A DNA stretch of 35,674 bases from an uncultured Dialister sp. (GTDB lineage Bacteria > Bacillota > Negativicutes > Veillonellales > Dialisteraceae): the NCBI GenBank assembly GCA_934216155.1, contig CAKQBK010000015.1:1-35674 (forward strand), written 5' to 3'. Below the pieces are notes generated by a model. The model saw nothing but the letters and a program-made list of their open reading frames with translations. It did not search any database and was not told the DNA's origin. Positions 1-8,123 of the stretch are shown here, piece by piece (positions within the stretch are counted from its first letter, which is position 1; every line of letters starts with the position of its first letter). The position numbers and the translations under genes were made by a program.

Positions 1-76
1 CCATTCATTTATTTTTAATAATCAACGGTACGAATAAGACAAGGAGTACCGTTTACACAAAATACTTGACACTATC

Positions 77-142
77 AGGGATTGGGGATTAGGGATTAGA
101 ATGATATTTCCTAATCCCTAGCTACTAGTCCCTAATCCCTAT
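77..142. repeat. Inverted heptad repeat, ATTAGGG type
   Basis: Tandem copies of a 7-nt unit (GGGATTA) at 77-99 face their reverse complement (TAATCCC) at 111-139, so the stretch can form an interrupted hairpin. The same units recur near 25016-25066 and 26711-26753. It lies just upstream of the first gene. A TTGACA-like hexamer at 66-71 precedes it, but I see no convincing -10 box at the right distance. Confidence 0.7.
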
Positions 143-190
143 TTTGCTAGGGAGAATAAAATTATTCTTGCTAATTGTGCTAAATAAACT

Positions 191-1144
191 ATGGAACATT
201 ATCGCAACTATTCAGATTATTTAAAAGGGAAATATGGAGAAAAGGTGTACAAGATCCCTATTTCCCTGCCTGTGACTTGTCCAAACCGGGATGGGTCCCT
301 ATCTTCTTTTCCTTGCATTTTCTGCGGCTCCATTGGAGCGGATTATGAAACGAAAGCGGTGGGCATGGGGATCACCCAGCAGCTCAATCGCAGCATTGCC
401 CATGTGGGACCGAAGTATAAGGCGAAAAAGTTTATTGCTTATTTCTTGAATTACACCAATACCTACGCCAAGCCGGAGGATTTCCAGGTTTGGATGGAAG
501 AGGCCATGGCCCATCCCGATGTGGTGGGGGTCGACGTGTCAACTCGGCCTGATTGCATCCATGAACGGTACTTGGATATCCTCAAAGAGGTTTCACAGGC
601 ATATGGGAAGGATGTGACCATTGAGTTGGGACTTCAAAGTTCCAATGCCCATACGCTGTTGAAATTGGGACGTTGCCACACCGTGGCGGAATACATCGAT
701 GCGTCCCTTCGCATCGGACGCTATGGGTTTGGGCAGTGTACCCACGTGATTGCAGACCTTCCCTGGGATGATCGCATCGATGTGATTGAAGCGGCGAAAC
801 TCATTTCCGTCCTGCCTGTGACAGAAGTGAAACTTCACTCTTTATATATCGTCAAAGGCACGGCTCTGGCAGACATGTACCAGCGGGGCGAAGTGACTTT
901 GTCTTCCATGGAAGAATACATGGAGCGAGTGATTCTCTTCTTGTCGTACCTGCGAAAGGATATTGTGATCCAGCGCATCGTCGGCCGGGCGTCCGGCGGA
1001 AATACGCTCTCCGTCAATGGAGGCTCTCCCTGGTGGGAAGTGAAGAAACGCATTGACGCTCTCATGGAAGAACGGCATATTTCCCAAGGGTGCTCGTGTG
1101 ATTATATGAATGGGAAAGCAGTCCAAAAATTAGTGAGGAGTTAG
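191..1144 (+). CDS. YhcC/YtqA-type radical SAM protein
   Basis: The 317-residue protein belongs to the TIGR01212 radical SAM family (E. coli YhcC, Bacillus YtqA). It has the family's widely spaced cluster motif: Cys30, Cys42 and Cys45 (CX11CX2C within TCPNRDG...PCIFCG), expected to bind the 4Fe-4S cluster that cleaves S-adenosylmethionine. A later PDCIHE segment and a GLQSSN segment fit the radical SAM barrel. The cellular substrate of the family is not settled. No clear ribosome binding site precedes the ATG, but the N-terminus matches the family start. The last residues (LVRS) and the stop codon come from a heptad repeat that begins at 1131. It looks like a single-gene unit upstream of phoH. 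Confidence 0.88.
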   Translation: MEHYRNYSDYLKGKYGEKVYKIPISLPVTCPNRDGSLSSFPCIFCGSIGADYETKAVGMGITQQLNRSIAHVGPKYKAKKFIAYFLNYTNTYAKPEDFQVWMEEAMAHPDVVGVDVSTRPDCIHERYLDILKEVSQAYGKDVTIELGLQSSNAHTLLKLGRCHTVAEYIDASLRIGRYGFGQCTHVIADLPWDDRIDVIEAAKLISVLPVTEVKLHSLYIVKGTALADMYQRGEVTLSSMEEYMERVILFLSYLRKDIVIQRIVGRASGGNTLSVNGGSPWWEVKKRIDALMEERHISQGCSCDYMNGKAVQKLVRS

Positions 1145-1350
1145 GAGTGAGGAGTTAGGAGTGCAGGTGGCGACGCACAGTTTATATAGCGTCGCAAATT
1201 AAGTATGTAAGATGTTTCCTTAAGTAAAGTGAGAAGAGGGCAAGTCGTTAAGGAGCAGAAGTTTTTTAACCACTGTTATTTAATAATAAAAAGGCGGCGC
1301 TTTATAAGTTGTGCGCCGCTACCACCACTCCTCACTCCTCATTCCTAACT
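1131..1350. repeat. Heptad/GC-hairpin palindromic element (copy A)
   Basis: The left arm (1131-1195) has AGTGAGG/AGTTAGG heptads and then a hairpin with stem GCGACGC/GCGTCGC. The right arm (1291-1350) has stem GCGGCGC/GCGCCGC with loop TTTATAAGTTGT, then ACCACCACTCC and inverted heptads. The arms are roughly reverse complements, so they can pair with each other or fold separately. The left arm provides the stop codon of the radical SAM gene, and the right arm ends 14 nt before the phoH start codon. Confidence 0.8.
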
Positions 1351-1364
1351 ATAATAGGAGTATT

Positions 1365-2327
1365 ATGGCTGAAAAAATAGAACAAATTGTAATCGGTGAT
1401 ATGACCGAGGCGGCTCATCTTTTTGAACGAGATAGCCAATATTTGAAACTCATCGCCGCCCGGTACGGTGCGGATATTTCCGGTCGAGGAAATATGATTC
1501 GCATGGCTGGGGAAGAGGATGCGGTGGACCAGAGCCGGCGGGTGATTGAACGGCTTCGGAAGATGGTGAAAGATCGGATTCGCCTGTCGGAGCGGCAAGT
1601 GCGGCTGGTGATGAAGCTTCTTGATGCAGGGAAAGAACATATCTTGGAAGAAATGGAAGCGGACATCATCAATTTCACCAAAAATGGAGCTCCCATCCGT
1701 CCAAGGACGTTGGGACAAAAACTCTATATCGACACCATTCGCAAAAATTCTATTACGTTTGGCGTCGGACCGGCGGGGACTGGGAAAACGTACTTGGCGG
1801 TGGCTTTGGCGGCCTTTGCACTTCGCAACCATGACGTGCAGCGAATCATTCTGGTTCGTCCGGCGGTGGAAGCAGGGGAAAAACTGGGTTTCCTTCCAGG
1901 GGATATGCAGGAAAAGGTCAATCCCTACTTGCGTCCTCTTTTTGACGGGCTGCAAGATATGTTTGGCCCGGAAGAATTTATTCGTCTCCAGCAGAAAGGA
2001 CAAATTGAAGTGGCTCCCTTGGCCTACATGCGCGGCCGTACGTTGGAAAAATCTTTCATCATCCTTGATGAAGCTCAAAATACCACCGTGGAGCAGATCA
2101 AAATGTTCCTGACCCGCTTGGGATTCCGTTCCAAAATGGTCATCAACGGCGACGTGACACAAATCGATTTGCCTGCCAATGTGAAAAGTGGCCTCATTGA
2201 TGCCCAAAGAGTATTGAAACAGGTCAAAGGCATCGGACAGGTCCATTTCAGCGAAGACGACGTGGTCCGTCATGATTTAGTAGCGGCCATTATTCATGCC
2301 TATGAAGAAGACGCTAAAAGGCAGTGA
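1365..2327 (+). CDS. phoH: PhoH family ATPase (YbeZ type)
   Basis: This PhoH-like P-loop ATPase of 320 residues has Walker A GPAGTGKT at residues 135-142 and Walker B FIILDEAQN near residue 235. The first ~130 residues form the N-terminal region usual in YbeZ/PhoH proteins. The family is linked to RNA metabolism and works with YbeY, whose gene is next downstream as in many bacteria. The start chosen is the ATG at 1365, preceded by TAGGAG at 1355-1360. A longer reading from 1311 would run through the repeat arm and is unlikely. The C-terminus (KRQ) runs into the next repeat at 2323. Confidence 0.93.
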   Translation: MAEKIEQIVIGDMTEAAHLFERDSQYLKLIAARYGADISGRGNMIRMAGEEDAVDQSRRVIERLRKMVKDRIRLSERQVRLVMKLLDAGKEHILEEMEADIINFTKNGAPIRPRTLGQKLYIDTIRKNSITFGVGPAGTGKTYLAVALAAFALRNHDVQRIILVRPAVEAGEKLGFLPGDMQEKVNPYLRPLFDGLQDMFGPEEFIRLQQKGQIEVAPLAYMRGRTLEKSFIILDEAQNTTVEQIKMFLTRLGFRSKMVINGDVTQIDLPANVKSGLIDAQRVLKQVKGIGQVHFSEDDVVRHDLVAAIIHAYEEDAKRQ

Positions 2328-2480
2328 GAAATGAGAAGTTAAAAGTGAGAAATGGTGGAAGGGGTGCAAAAAATTTGAAAGCACCCCAATACCCTATTTT
2401 TATAGTAAAAATTTTGCGGCGCTTTACAAATTGTGCGCCGCTACCACCACTCCTCACTCCTAATTCCTAACTCCTCACTT
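2323..2480. repeat. Heptad/GC-hairpin palindromic element (copy B)
   Basis: The left arm has AGTGAGA/AGAAGTT heptads and stem GGGGTGC/GCACCCC. The right arm has stem GCGGCGC/GCGCCGC around TTTACAAATTGT, followed by inverted heptads ending at 2480. The two arms carry different stems, each internally complementary. The element overlaps the stop codon of phoH. Confidence 0.8.
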
Positions 2481-2546
2481 ATGAATAAAGAAACTTAAAT
2501 AGTAATGTTAAAATAAAGAAATATGCACTATTTATGGAGGTGTAAC

Positions 2547-3047
2547 ATGGAAATTACTATTAACTACAGTGATATGAAATTCTACAATGAAGATTTAGAA
2601 AAATTGATTTATATGGTGCTGAATAAAGGAGCCGAGTTGCAGCAGGTACCAGAAGATGCAGAAATCAGCGTGCTCATTTGCGATGCCGATACCATTCATG
2701 AACTGAACCGGGATTATCGCAATGTGGATGCGCCTACAGACGTACTGTCTTTTGCACTGAACGAAGGGGAAGACGATATTCCGGAAGAAGAAAAAGCACT
2801 GGGCGACATTGTCATCAATCTGGATCGTGCCATTGCACAAGCCAAAGAATTTGGTCATAGCAAGGAAAGAGAAATGGCGTATCTGTCCGTTCACGGATTC
2901 CTGCATATCTTAGGTTACGACCACTATGACCCGGAAGAAAAGAAAGCCATGCGCAAAGCCGAAGAAGACATCCTTTCCGCTTGCGGCCTCACACGAATTG
3001 TCACCGAAGGTGAAATTGAACGAGGCGAAGTGGTTATTAGTGACTAG
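2547..3047 (+). CDS. ybeY: Endoribonuclease YbeY
   Basis: YbeY is a zinc metalloprotein needed for 16S rRNA 3'-end maturation and ribosome quality control. The signature HGFLHILGYDH supplies three metal ligands, His116, His120 and His126 (HX3HX5H). The 166-residue length is normal for the family. The start is the ATG at 2547 with GGAGGTG at 2536-2542; an in-frame ATG at 2523 lies upstream of this site and is rejected. Its place after phoH is the conserved Firmicute arrangement, although dgkA, often between ybeY and cdd, is absent. Confidence 0.96.
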   Translation: MEITINYSDMKFYNEDLEKLIYMVLNKGAELQQVPEDAEISVLICDADTIHELNRDYRNVDAPTDVLSFALNEGEDDIPEEEKALGDIVINLDRAIAQAKEFGHSKEREMAYLSVHGFLHILGYDHYDPEEKKAMRKAEEDILSACGLTRIVTEGEIERGEVVISD

Positions 3048-3610
3048 TAGCTGGTGACTGGGAAATATGGGCTTTTCGAATGTGCCTCTAGCGGTAGCAG
3101 CACTTTATCGCCCCCGCCGGGGCAATGCTGTTAAGTTAAGCGAGATATGCAATGATTTCTGCTGATGCAAAGGTTGCTCAGGTTTCTCAGGATACTGAGG
3201 TTTCTCACGTTTCTCGAATGAGCTAATGACGCTAGCGTCTATGGGCACATTCGGAGAACCTGAGCAACCTGAGAACCCTTAGAAACTTGAGCAACTTGTT
3301 ACTACTAGCGGAATCATACCTACTAACGCAAATTCTTAACTTAACAGCATTACCCGCTAGGGAGAACGCCTATAGGAATGGTGACACATGAGGTGTACCG
3401 CTAGTTGGGGCTATCCCCTGGGACGTTTCGCTACGCTTACGTCCCATCCCCTTCCAAAGGAAGGGGATAGATATTAATGATACATAATGATATATCTAGC
3501 GTCACTTGGCACATTCGAGGAACCTTTAGAACCCTTAGTACCTTCAGAACCTTTGTGGCAGGAGAAATCATTGTATATTTCCCAATCCCTAGCTACTAGT
3601 CACCAGTCAC
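3039..3610. repeat. Nested palindromic repeat complex
   Basis: The 583-nt gap between ybeY and cdd is made of inverted repeats inside inverted repeats. The outermost pair is GTGACTGG-type heptads (about 3050-3062) against CACCAGTCAC (about 3600-3610). Next come TCGAATGTGCC (near 3076) against GGCACATTCGA (near 3508), then AATGCTGTTAAGTTAAG (3113-3129) against its complement near 3333-3350. Innermost are 9-nt units, GGTTGCTCA/GGTTTCTCA, against AACCTGAGC/AACCTGAGA (3170-3300). Two simple hairpins, GGGACGT/ACGTCCC (3420-3446) and ATCCCCTTCC/GGAAGGGGAT (3448-3470), sit between the shells. I see no gene here. Confidence 0.75.
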
Positions 3611-3630
3611 GAAAAAACGAGGTGATCCTC

Positions 3631-4038
3631 ATGACTACCGATTGTTCTTTACCAGACACGGAAGTGCAGCGCCTTTTACATGCTGCTTTTGAAGCACAGA
3701 AAAACAGCTACTCCCCTTATTCCCATTATCCAGTGGGAGCAGCGGTATTGTTGGAAGATGGATCTATTTTTACGGGCTGCAATGTGGAAAATGCTTCCTA
3801 TCCGGCGGGATTCTGTGCGGAGCAAAATGCCATTGGTAGTGCCATCGCGGCAGGAAAATTAAATTTCCAAGCCATAGCGGTTGTAGGCAGTGAAGACACC
3901 TACACCACTCCATGCGGGATTTGTCGCCAAGTGTTAGCTGAATTTCACGTGCCATATATTATTTGTGGGAAAAAGCTTTCAGATTGGACGGTGTACCGAT
4001 TGGAGGAGTTGCTGCCCCACAGTTTTGAAAAGCAGTGA
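3631..4038 (+). CDS. cdd: Cytidine deaminase
   Basis: This zinc-dependent enzyme converts cytidine and deoxycytidine to uridine forms in pyrimidine salvage. The 135-residue length is typical of the small tetrameric bacterial enzyme. Zinc and catalytic residues are visible: Cys62-Ala-Glu64 in FCAEQNA, and Cys95 and Cys98 in PCGICRQ. The substrate-binding CNVENASY segment is at 50-57. The start is the ATG at 3631 behind GAGGTGA (3619-3625); a longer frame from 3487 crosses repeat sequence and is rejected. It lies between ybeY and era, as in Bacillus-type clusters. Confidence 0.95.
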   Translation: MTTDCSLPDTEVQRLLHAAFEAQKNSYSPYSHYPVGAAVLLEDGSIFTGCNVENASYPAGFCAEQNAIGSAIAAGKLNFQAIAVVGSEDTYTTPCGICRQVLAEFHVPYIICGKKLSDWTVYRLEELLPHSFEKQ

Positions 4039-4245
4039 GAAGTTAGAAGTGAGAAGTTAGAAATGAAGGAAGGGGCGCAAAAGTGTAAGAAGCGCCCCAT
4101 ACTCTCTTTTTATATAGGGATTAACTGATATAATAATCAGTATCATTTTTTGTGATAGTGGGGGTAGTTTATATTATTTGGCAGCGCTTTATGAATTGTG
4201 CGCTGCTACCACCATTTCTCATTTCTCACTTCTCACTTGTAACTT
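4034..4245. repeat. Heptad/GC-hairpin palindromic element (copy C)
   Basis: The left arm (4034-4099) has AGTGAGA/AGTTAGA heptads and stem GGGGCGC/GCGCCCC. The right arm (4181-4245) has stem GCAGCGC/GCGCTGC around TTTATGAATTGT and then inverted heptads. A small hairpin, ACTGAT/ATCAGT, lies between them at 4126-4143. The element starts at the cdd stop codon. Confidence 0.8.
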
Positions 4246-4287
4246 ATTCTCTATCTTATTACATATGATTATTATAAAGGAGTCAAT

Positions 4288-5193
4288 ATGATACCAAATA
4301 CCGATTTTCATTCCGGCTTTGTGGCCCTTATTGGTCGACCCAATGTGGGGAAATCTACTTTGATGAATGCCCTTTTGGGAGAAAAGATTTCCATTGTGTC
4401 CCACCATGCGCAGACCACAAGAAATAAAATCACAGGGGTGTGGAATGGAAAGAATTCCCAGGTGGTATTCTTGGATACCCCAGGGATGCACAAGCCACAG
4501 AGCAAGTTGGGAGAAGTGATTCGTCAGAACACCATGGATGCTCTGGACGAAGTGGATATGATTGTATTTCTTTGTGCCTGCGATGACCCTCTGGGTGCTG
4601 GCGATCGCTATATCCTGTCTCTTTTGAAAGATAGAAAAGTTCCGGTCATTTTGGCTCTTTCCAAAATCGATTTGATTTCCAAGGAAGAACTGCTGAAGAA
4701 ACTGGTGCAGTACAGCAAAATTTTCAAATTTGCGGAAATTGTGCCTATTTCTTCTAAGACGGGCGAAAATCTGGACACTTTGATGCAGATGATTGAGAAA
4801 TACCTGCCCCAGGGGCCGAAGTATTTCCCTGATGACATGGTAACAGATCAGCCAGAAAGAAATATTGTGCAAGAAATCGTCCGTGAAAAATTGCTGCTCC
4901 GGACCAGAGAAGAAGTGCCTCATGCCATTGGTGTGTTTACCGAAGAATTCCATGAAAGAGAAAATGGCAAGGTCTATATCCGCTGCACCATTTATGTAGA
5001 ACGGGAATCCCAGAAACGAATTATCATCGGCAAGAAAGGCAGCGTCCTGAAAGAAGCGGGACAGGAAGCCCGTGAAGAAATTCAGAACCTCATCGGTGCT
5101 CCGGTTTTCTTGGACCTGTGGGTCAAAGTCAGCAAGGACTGGAAGAATAAAGACTATATCCTCCGAGAATTGGGATATAAAGAACATAAGTAA
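4288..5193 (+). CDS. era: GTPase Era
   Basis: Era is a GTPase that binds the 3' end of 16S rRNA during 30S assembly. The G domain shows G1 GRPNVGKST (residues 16-24), G3 DTPGM and an NKxD-type G4 motif that reads SKID. The C-terminal KH domain carries GKKGSVLK in the RNA-binding position (around residue 250). The length of 301 residues is normal. The start is the ATG at 4288 with AAGGAG about 7 nt upstream. It sits between cdd and a CBS-domain membrane protein, with recO further downstream. Confidence 0.96.
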   Translation: MIPNTDFHSGFVALIGRPNVGKSTLMNALLGEKISIVSHHAQTTRNKITGVWNGKNSQVVFLDTPGMHKPQSKLGEVIRQNTMDALDEVDMIVFLCACDDPLGAGDRYILSLLKDRKVPVILALSKIDLISKEELLKKLVQYSKIFKFAEIVPISSKTGENLDTLMQMIEKYLPQGPKYFPDDMVTDQPERNIVQEIVREKLLLRTREEVPHAIGVFTEEFHERENGKVYIRCTIYVERESQKRIIIGKKGSVLKEAGQEAREEIQNLIGAPVFLDLWVKVSKDWKNKDYILRELGYKEHK

Positions 5194-5196
5194 TGC

Positions 5197-5355
5197 AATT
5201 AGGAATGAGGAATTAGGAATGAGGAATGGTGGTAGCGGCGCATTATTATTTGGAAGCGCCGCAGAATAATAATTTATATAAAGGGGTATTGGGGCGCTTT
5301 ATAAGTTGTGCGCCCCTTCTGCCATTCCTCATTTCTCATTCCTAATTCCTCATTG
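5197..5355. repeat. Heptad/GC-hairpin palindromic element (copy D)
   Basis: The left arm (5197-5262) has AATTAGG/AATGAGG heptads, GGTGGTA and stem GCGGCGC/GCGCCGC. The right arm (5291-5355) has stem GGGGCGC/GCGCCCC around TTTATAAGTTGT and then inverted heptads. It fills almost the whole gap between era and the next gene. Confidence 0.8.
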
Positions 5356-5377
5356 CCTTTATAGGGGGTGTTTTCTT

Positions 5378-6709
5378 ATTTCTACGCATATAGAATGGAT
5401 CGGATTGTGGCTGCTGGTGATTCTGGTGGTGTCCTTTCTGAATTACAACAATACGATGGTGAATTTTTCTTTTGCCCGGATGCGGAAGAAATATATCGAG
5501 GACAATGATGAGCAGGACCCGGCCTTGGTAGAAAAGGTGGCTCCCTTTTACCGGCGAACTTCCCAGATTATCGGTGGTACCCAGGTGTCGTTTGTGCTGT
5601 GCAGCGCCGTTTTGGGAATTTCTATTTTGGCTATGTGTACCCATGTGTCTCTGCTGCTGTCGCCTTTCCTGGGAGAGGAATGGCATTGGGTGATTTATGG
5701 CGTGCAGGTATTGCTTTTTGTCATCATCGGTCTAGGGTATTGGGTAGGAACCATTTTGATTCCTGGTGCCCACGCGCTGGTGGAACCGCTGCCTATGTTA
5801 GCATCCCATACTTGGGTGATTCATATGAATCGCCATTTGTATCGGTTATTTGTGGAAAGTGGTCTTTTTCTGACCCGTCGCTTGTTCCGGCTCTGGAAGA
5901 TTCCTTTTCGCAATGAAGTCAATTTCACTTATACAGAAGATGAAATCCGTTGCATTGTAGAAGAAAGTCATCGAAGCGGTCGTCTCAATGCATTGGAAAA
6001 TACGCTGATTAAGAATTCCTTTGACTTCTTTGACCTGATGGTGCGGGATGTGATGATTCCTAGAAATGATATGGTGGTGCTGGATTTCGATGAAGAAATC
6101 GATTCTATGCGTCGCACCATTTCCAAAACCCATCACACTTGTTATCCGGTTTGCTTAGAAGATAAAGACCAAATCATGGGATTTATTCACGTGAAAGATT
6201 TCCTGGAAGGCCTTTTGAGCGGTCATTTGAATATGAAACGGATGATGCGGGAAATACTGACTGTACCGGAAGTGATGCCTGCTCCGGCACTGCTGCAGCT
6301 CATGAAGAACCGTCGCATTTACTTGGCCGTGGTGGTCGATGAATACGGCGGCACCTCGGGCATGGTGACTTTGGAAGATTTGGTGGAAGAATTGATGGGA
6401 GAAATTCCGCAGGCGGCGGACAATGTGCCCTATGAAATCCTTCGCCAGAAAGATGGGACCTATGAATTTGACGGCACTGTCATCTTAGAAGATGTATCTG
6501 ATCGGCTTGATATCGACCTGGAAGATGAAAATAAAACCGCCACCATCGGTGGCTTCGTTTTCGCCCATCTGGAACGGGTGCCCAAAGTGGGAGACCACGT
6601 GGACTTCGGCGGTTGGCGTTTCACGGTCATTCGCATCTCCGGCTTCCGTATCGTTCGAGTGAAAGCGGAGAAGTGCAGTGAGAAGTTAGAAGTGAGTAGT
6701 GAGAAGTGA
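5378..6709 (+). CDS. CNNM/CorC-HlyC family CBS-domain membrane protein
   Basis: The N-terminus has hydrophobic segments near residues 6-24, 65-90 and 100-125, as in the DUF21/CNNM membrane domain. Two CBS domains follow (VMIPRNDMV to about FIHVKDFL, then a copy holding VVVDEYGGTSG) and a C-terminal CorC_HlyC domain. Family members are linked to magnesium or cobalt handling; the substrate here is unknown. There is no in-frame ATG before the first membrane segment. AGGGGGTG at 5363-5370 lies 7 nt before an in-frame ATT at 5378, so I infer an AUU start; a TTG at 5405 is the fallback but has no ribosome site. The tail KCSEKLEVSSEK is encoded by the following heptad repeat. Confidence 0.85.
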   Translation: MSTHIEWIGLWLLVILVVSFLNYNNTMVNFSFARMRKKYIEDNDEQDPALVEKVAPFYRRTSQIIGGTQVSFVLCSAVLGISILAMCTHVSLLLSPFLGEEWHWVIYGVQVLLFVIIGLGYWVGTILIPGAHALVEPLPMLASHTWVIHMNRHLYRLFVESGLFLTRRLFRLWKIPFRNEVNFTYTEDEIRCIVEESHRSGRLNALENTLIKNSFDFFDLMVRDVMIPRNDMVVLDFDEEIDSMRRTISKTHHTCYPVCLEDKDQIMGFIHVKDFLEGLLSGHLNMKRMMREILTVPEVMPAPALLQLMKNRRIYLAVVVDEYGGTSGMVTLEDLVEELMGEIPQAADNVPYEILRQKDGTYEFDGTVILEDVSDRLDIDLEDENKTATIGGFVFAHLERVPKVGDHVDFGGWRFTVIRISGFRIVRVKAEKCSEKLEVSSEK

Positions 6710-6982
6710 AAGAGGCGGCGCATGTGATTTGGAAGCGCCGCAGAATATAAAGATTATTATTTTGCCGTGTTCTTTTTCTAATAAATTAAAGATACCGCAT
6801 GATACAAGGTTATAAAAGGTTATGCGATTAAGGTCATCACATAACCTTTTCGTAACCTATTTAACCTTGACTGTAGCGGTATATATTGTGTTTGACACAC
6901 AGAAAGCAGCAGAATAATAACCTATAGAATGGGGATTGGGGCGCTTTGTGAATGTCACACCGTTACCACGCTCCTAACTTCG
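6676..6982. repeat. Heptad/GC-hairpin pair (copy E) with a nested element
   Basis: The left arm (6676-6741) has AGTGAGA heptads and stem GCGGCGC/GCGCCGC. A degraded right arm (6938-6980) starts GGGGCGCTTTGTGAATGT. Between them lies a different palindrome at 6792-6882, so one element appears to have been inserted in the other. The left heptads encode the end of the upstream CBS protein. I see no gene in this gap. Confidence 0.65.
6792..6882. repeat. AAGGTTATA-type palindrome with ATACCGC ends
   Basis: ATACCGC (6792-6798) and GCGGTAT (6876-6882) form terminal inverted repeats. Inside, AGGTTATAAAAGGTTATG faces CATAACCTTTTCGTAACC, giving a 91-nt element that can fold end to end. Relatives occur near 7836-7911, 16649-16730, 17687-17745, 18822-18901 and 25276-25321. 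Confidence 0.7.
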
Positions 6983-7009
6983 CTCTATTATAAAGAGGAG
7001 CTTTTTATT

Positions 7010-7681
7010 ATGCATTCACGATTGATTACTGTAGAAGGGATTGTTCTTCGAACCAGTCAGGGACGGGAAGGGGGACGGTCCCTTTCTGTATTTACCAAAG
7101 AAAATGGACTGATGCAGCTCACGGTTCCTCGGGCGGTGATGCAGAAGTGCGGGACCGGTGCGTTGTTGTCATTGGCACAAATTCGGTTTTCTGCCATTTT
7201 ATTTCCAGAGTATGGTGTCATTCGTCAGTACGAAGGACGGCTTCTGTTGGATATGATGGGTATGAGCTATGAAGAAATGCAGCAGTGGTACTATGTGATT
7301 GAACTGATGATGCACTTATTTCCAGAAAACCAGAGTGACTATAGAGCCTATCAAATACTAGAAATCGCCGCATTGACAGCCCAGAAAAGAAATAAAATGA
7401 TTGCTGCTTTCATTGCTGTGTTGCAACTTCTACGCCGGGCCGGTTTGGATCCTGCTGCGGAAGAGCCGATGGAAGAAGGACACCTGTCAGAAACGGCAAA
7501 GACATTGATGACCGCATTTGCTTCCTATACTTGGAACGCACCACTGGGCGTATCTATTTCCGCTAAAATCTTTCAGGAATGTGCCTATTATGTAGATCAT
7601 TTCATTTTGTATCATTGTGATATCCAGATGAATACGAAGGGCGCTTTTGTAAAGAGTGAGGAATTAGGAGTGAGGAGTTAG
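7010..7681 (+). CDS. recO: DNA repair protein RecO
   Basis: RecO helps load RecA at gaps together with RecR and anneals SSB-coated DNA. The N-terminal OB-fold is recognisable (TVEGIVLRTSQGREGGRSLSV and on) and is followed by a helical domain. At 223 residues it is slightly short. The four-cysteine zinc site found in many RecO proteins is not visible after AGLDP. The start is the ATG at 7010 with AGAGGAG at 6994-7000. The last nine residues (KSEELGVRS) and the stop are encoded by the heptad repeat starting at 7654. Its position after era supports the call. Confidence 0.85.
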   Translation: MHSRLITVEGIVLRTSQGREGGRSLSVFTKENGLMQLTVPRAVMQKCGTGALLSLAQIRFSAILFPEYGVIRQYEGRLLLDMMGMSYEEMQQWYYVIELMMHLFPENQSDYRAYQILEIAALTAQKRNKMIAAFIAVLQLLRRAGLDPAAEEPMEEGHLSETAKTLMTAFASYTWNAPLGVSISAKIFQECAYYVDHFILYHCDIQMNTKGAFVKSEELGVRS

Positions 7682-7719
7682 GAGTGAAAGTGGCGGTGTA
7701 CAAAATTTGGAAGCGCCGC
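7654..7719. repeat. Heptad/GC-hairpin arm (copy F, left arm only)
   Basis: Three AGTGAGG/AATTAGG-type heptads overlap the 3' end of recO, then a hairpin GCGGTGT/GCGCCGC that pairs using two G-U wobbles. No clear right arm follows. Confidence 0.7.
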
Positions 7720-8051
7720 AATGTCGTATTTTATAAAATCAGTTAGACACATGTTTCACATGAAACCGTGCAGAAAGGTTATTATTCTACTGCTTGCTAA
7801 TTCTAACATGAAGCCATACGAGTGGTGACGGGGTTAAACAGGTTATCAAAAGGTTATGGGAATACCGTTTTTGCATAACCTTTTATAACCTTGTGATAAG
7901 CGGTATTTTCTCTTTGTTATCATATCGCAGTCATAGAGTATACCCCGCCCGAAGGGCTAACCTTTTCCTACCATTCCCAATTCCACGTCACGAGTCACCA
8001 GTCACTTGAACTATTTCATCCTTTATCACTTTAAAAACCCACAATTTTTTC
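7720..8051. other. Gap before sstT: repeats only
   Basis: No gene is visible. An AAGGTTATA-type palindrome occupies about 7836-7911, ending in AGCGGTAT. A 32-nt module at 7935-7966 (AGAGTATACCCCGCCCGAAG, then GGCTAACC) recurs at 17782-17812, again just after an AAGGTTATA palindrome. A CACGAGTCACCAGTCAC heptad stretch lies near 7986-8004. Confidence 0.6.
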
Positions 8052-8080
8052 TTGCAACATGACTTTGAAAACTGTATACT
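8052..8080 (+). promoter_or_regulatory. Sigma-A type promoter of sstT
   Basis: TTGCAA at 8052-8057 and TATACT at 8075-8080 are separated by exactly 17 nt. Transcription would start near 8087, about 37 nt before the start codon. Confidence 0.75.
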
Positions 8081-8123
8081 AAGAGACATACATTCCAAGT
8101 TATATCAGTATAGGAGGAGAGGT

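Noticed and set aside
3160..3300. CRISPR array
   Set aside because: The short repeats are contiguous 9-nt units without spacers of constant length, and no cas genes are near.
4219..5187. Long antisense ORF opposite era (and others opposite phoH, waaA and lptF)
   Set aside because: These are shadow frames. The opposite strands carry clear conserved motifs, and the antisense proteins match nothing I recognise.
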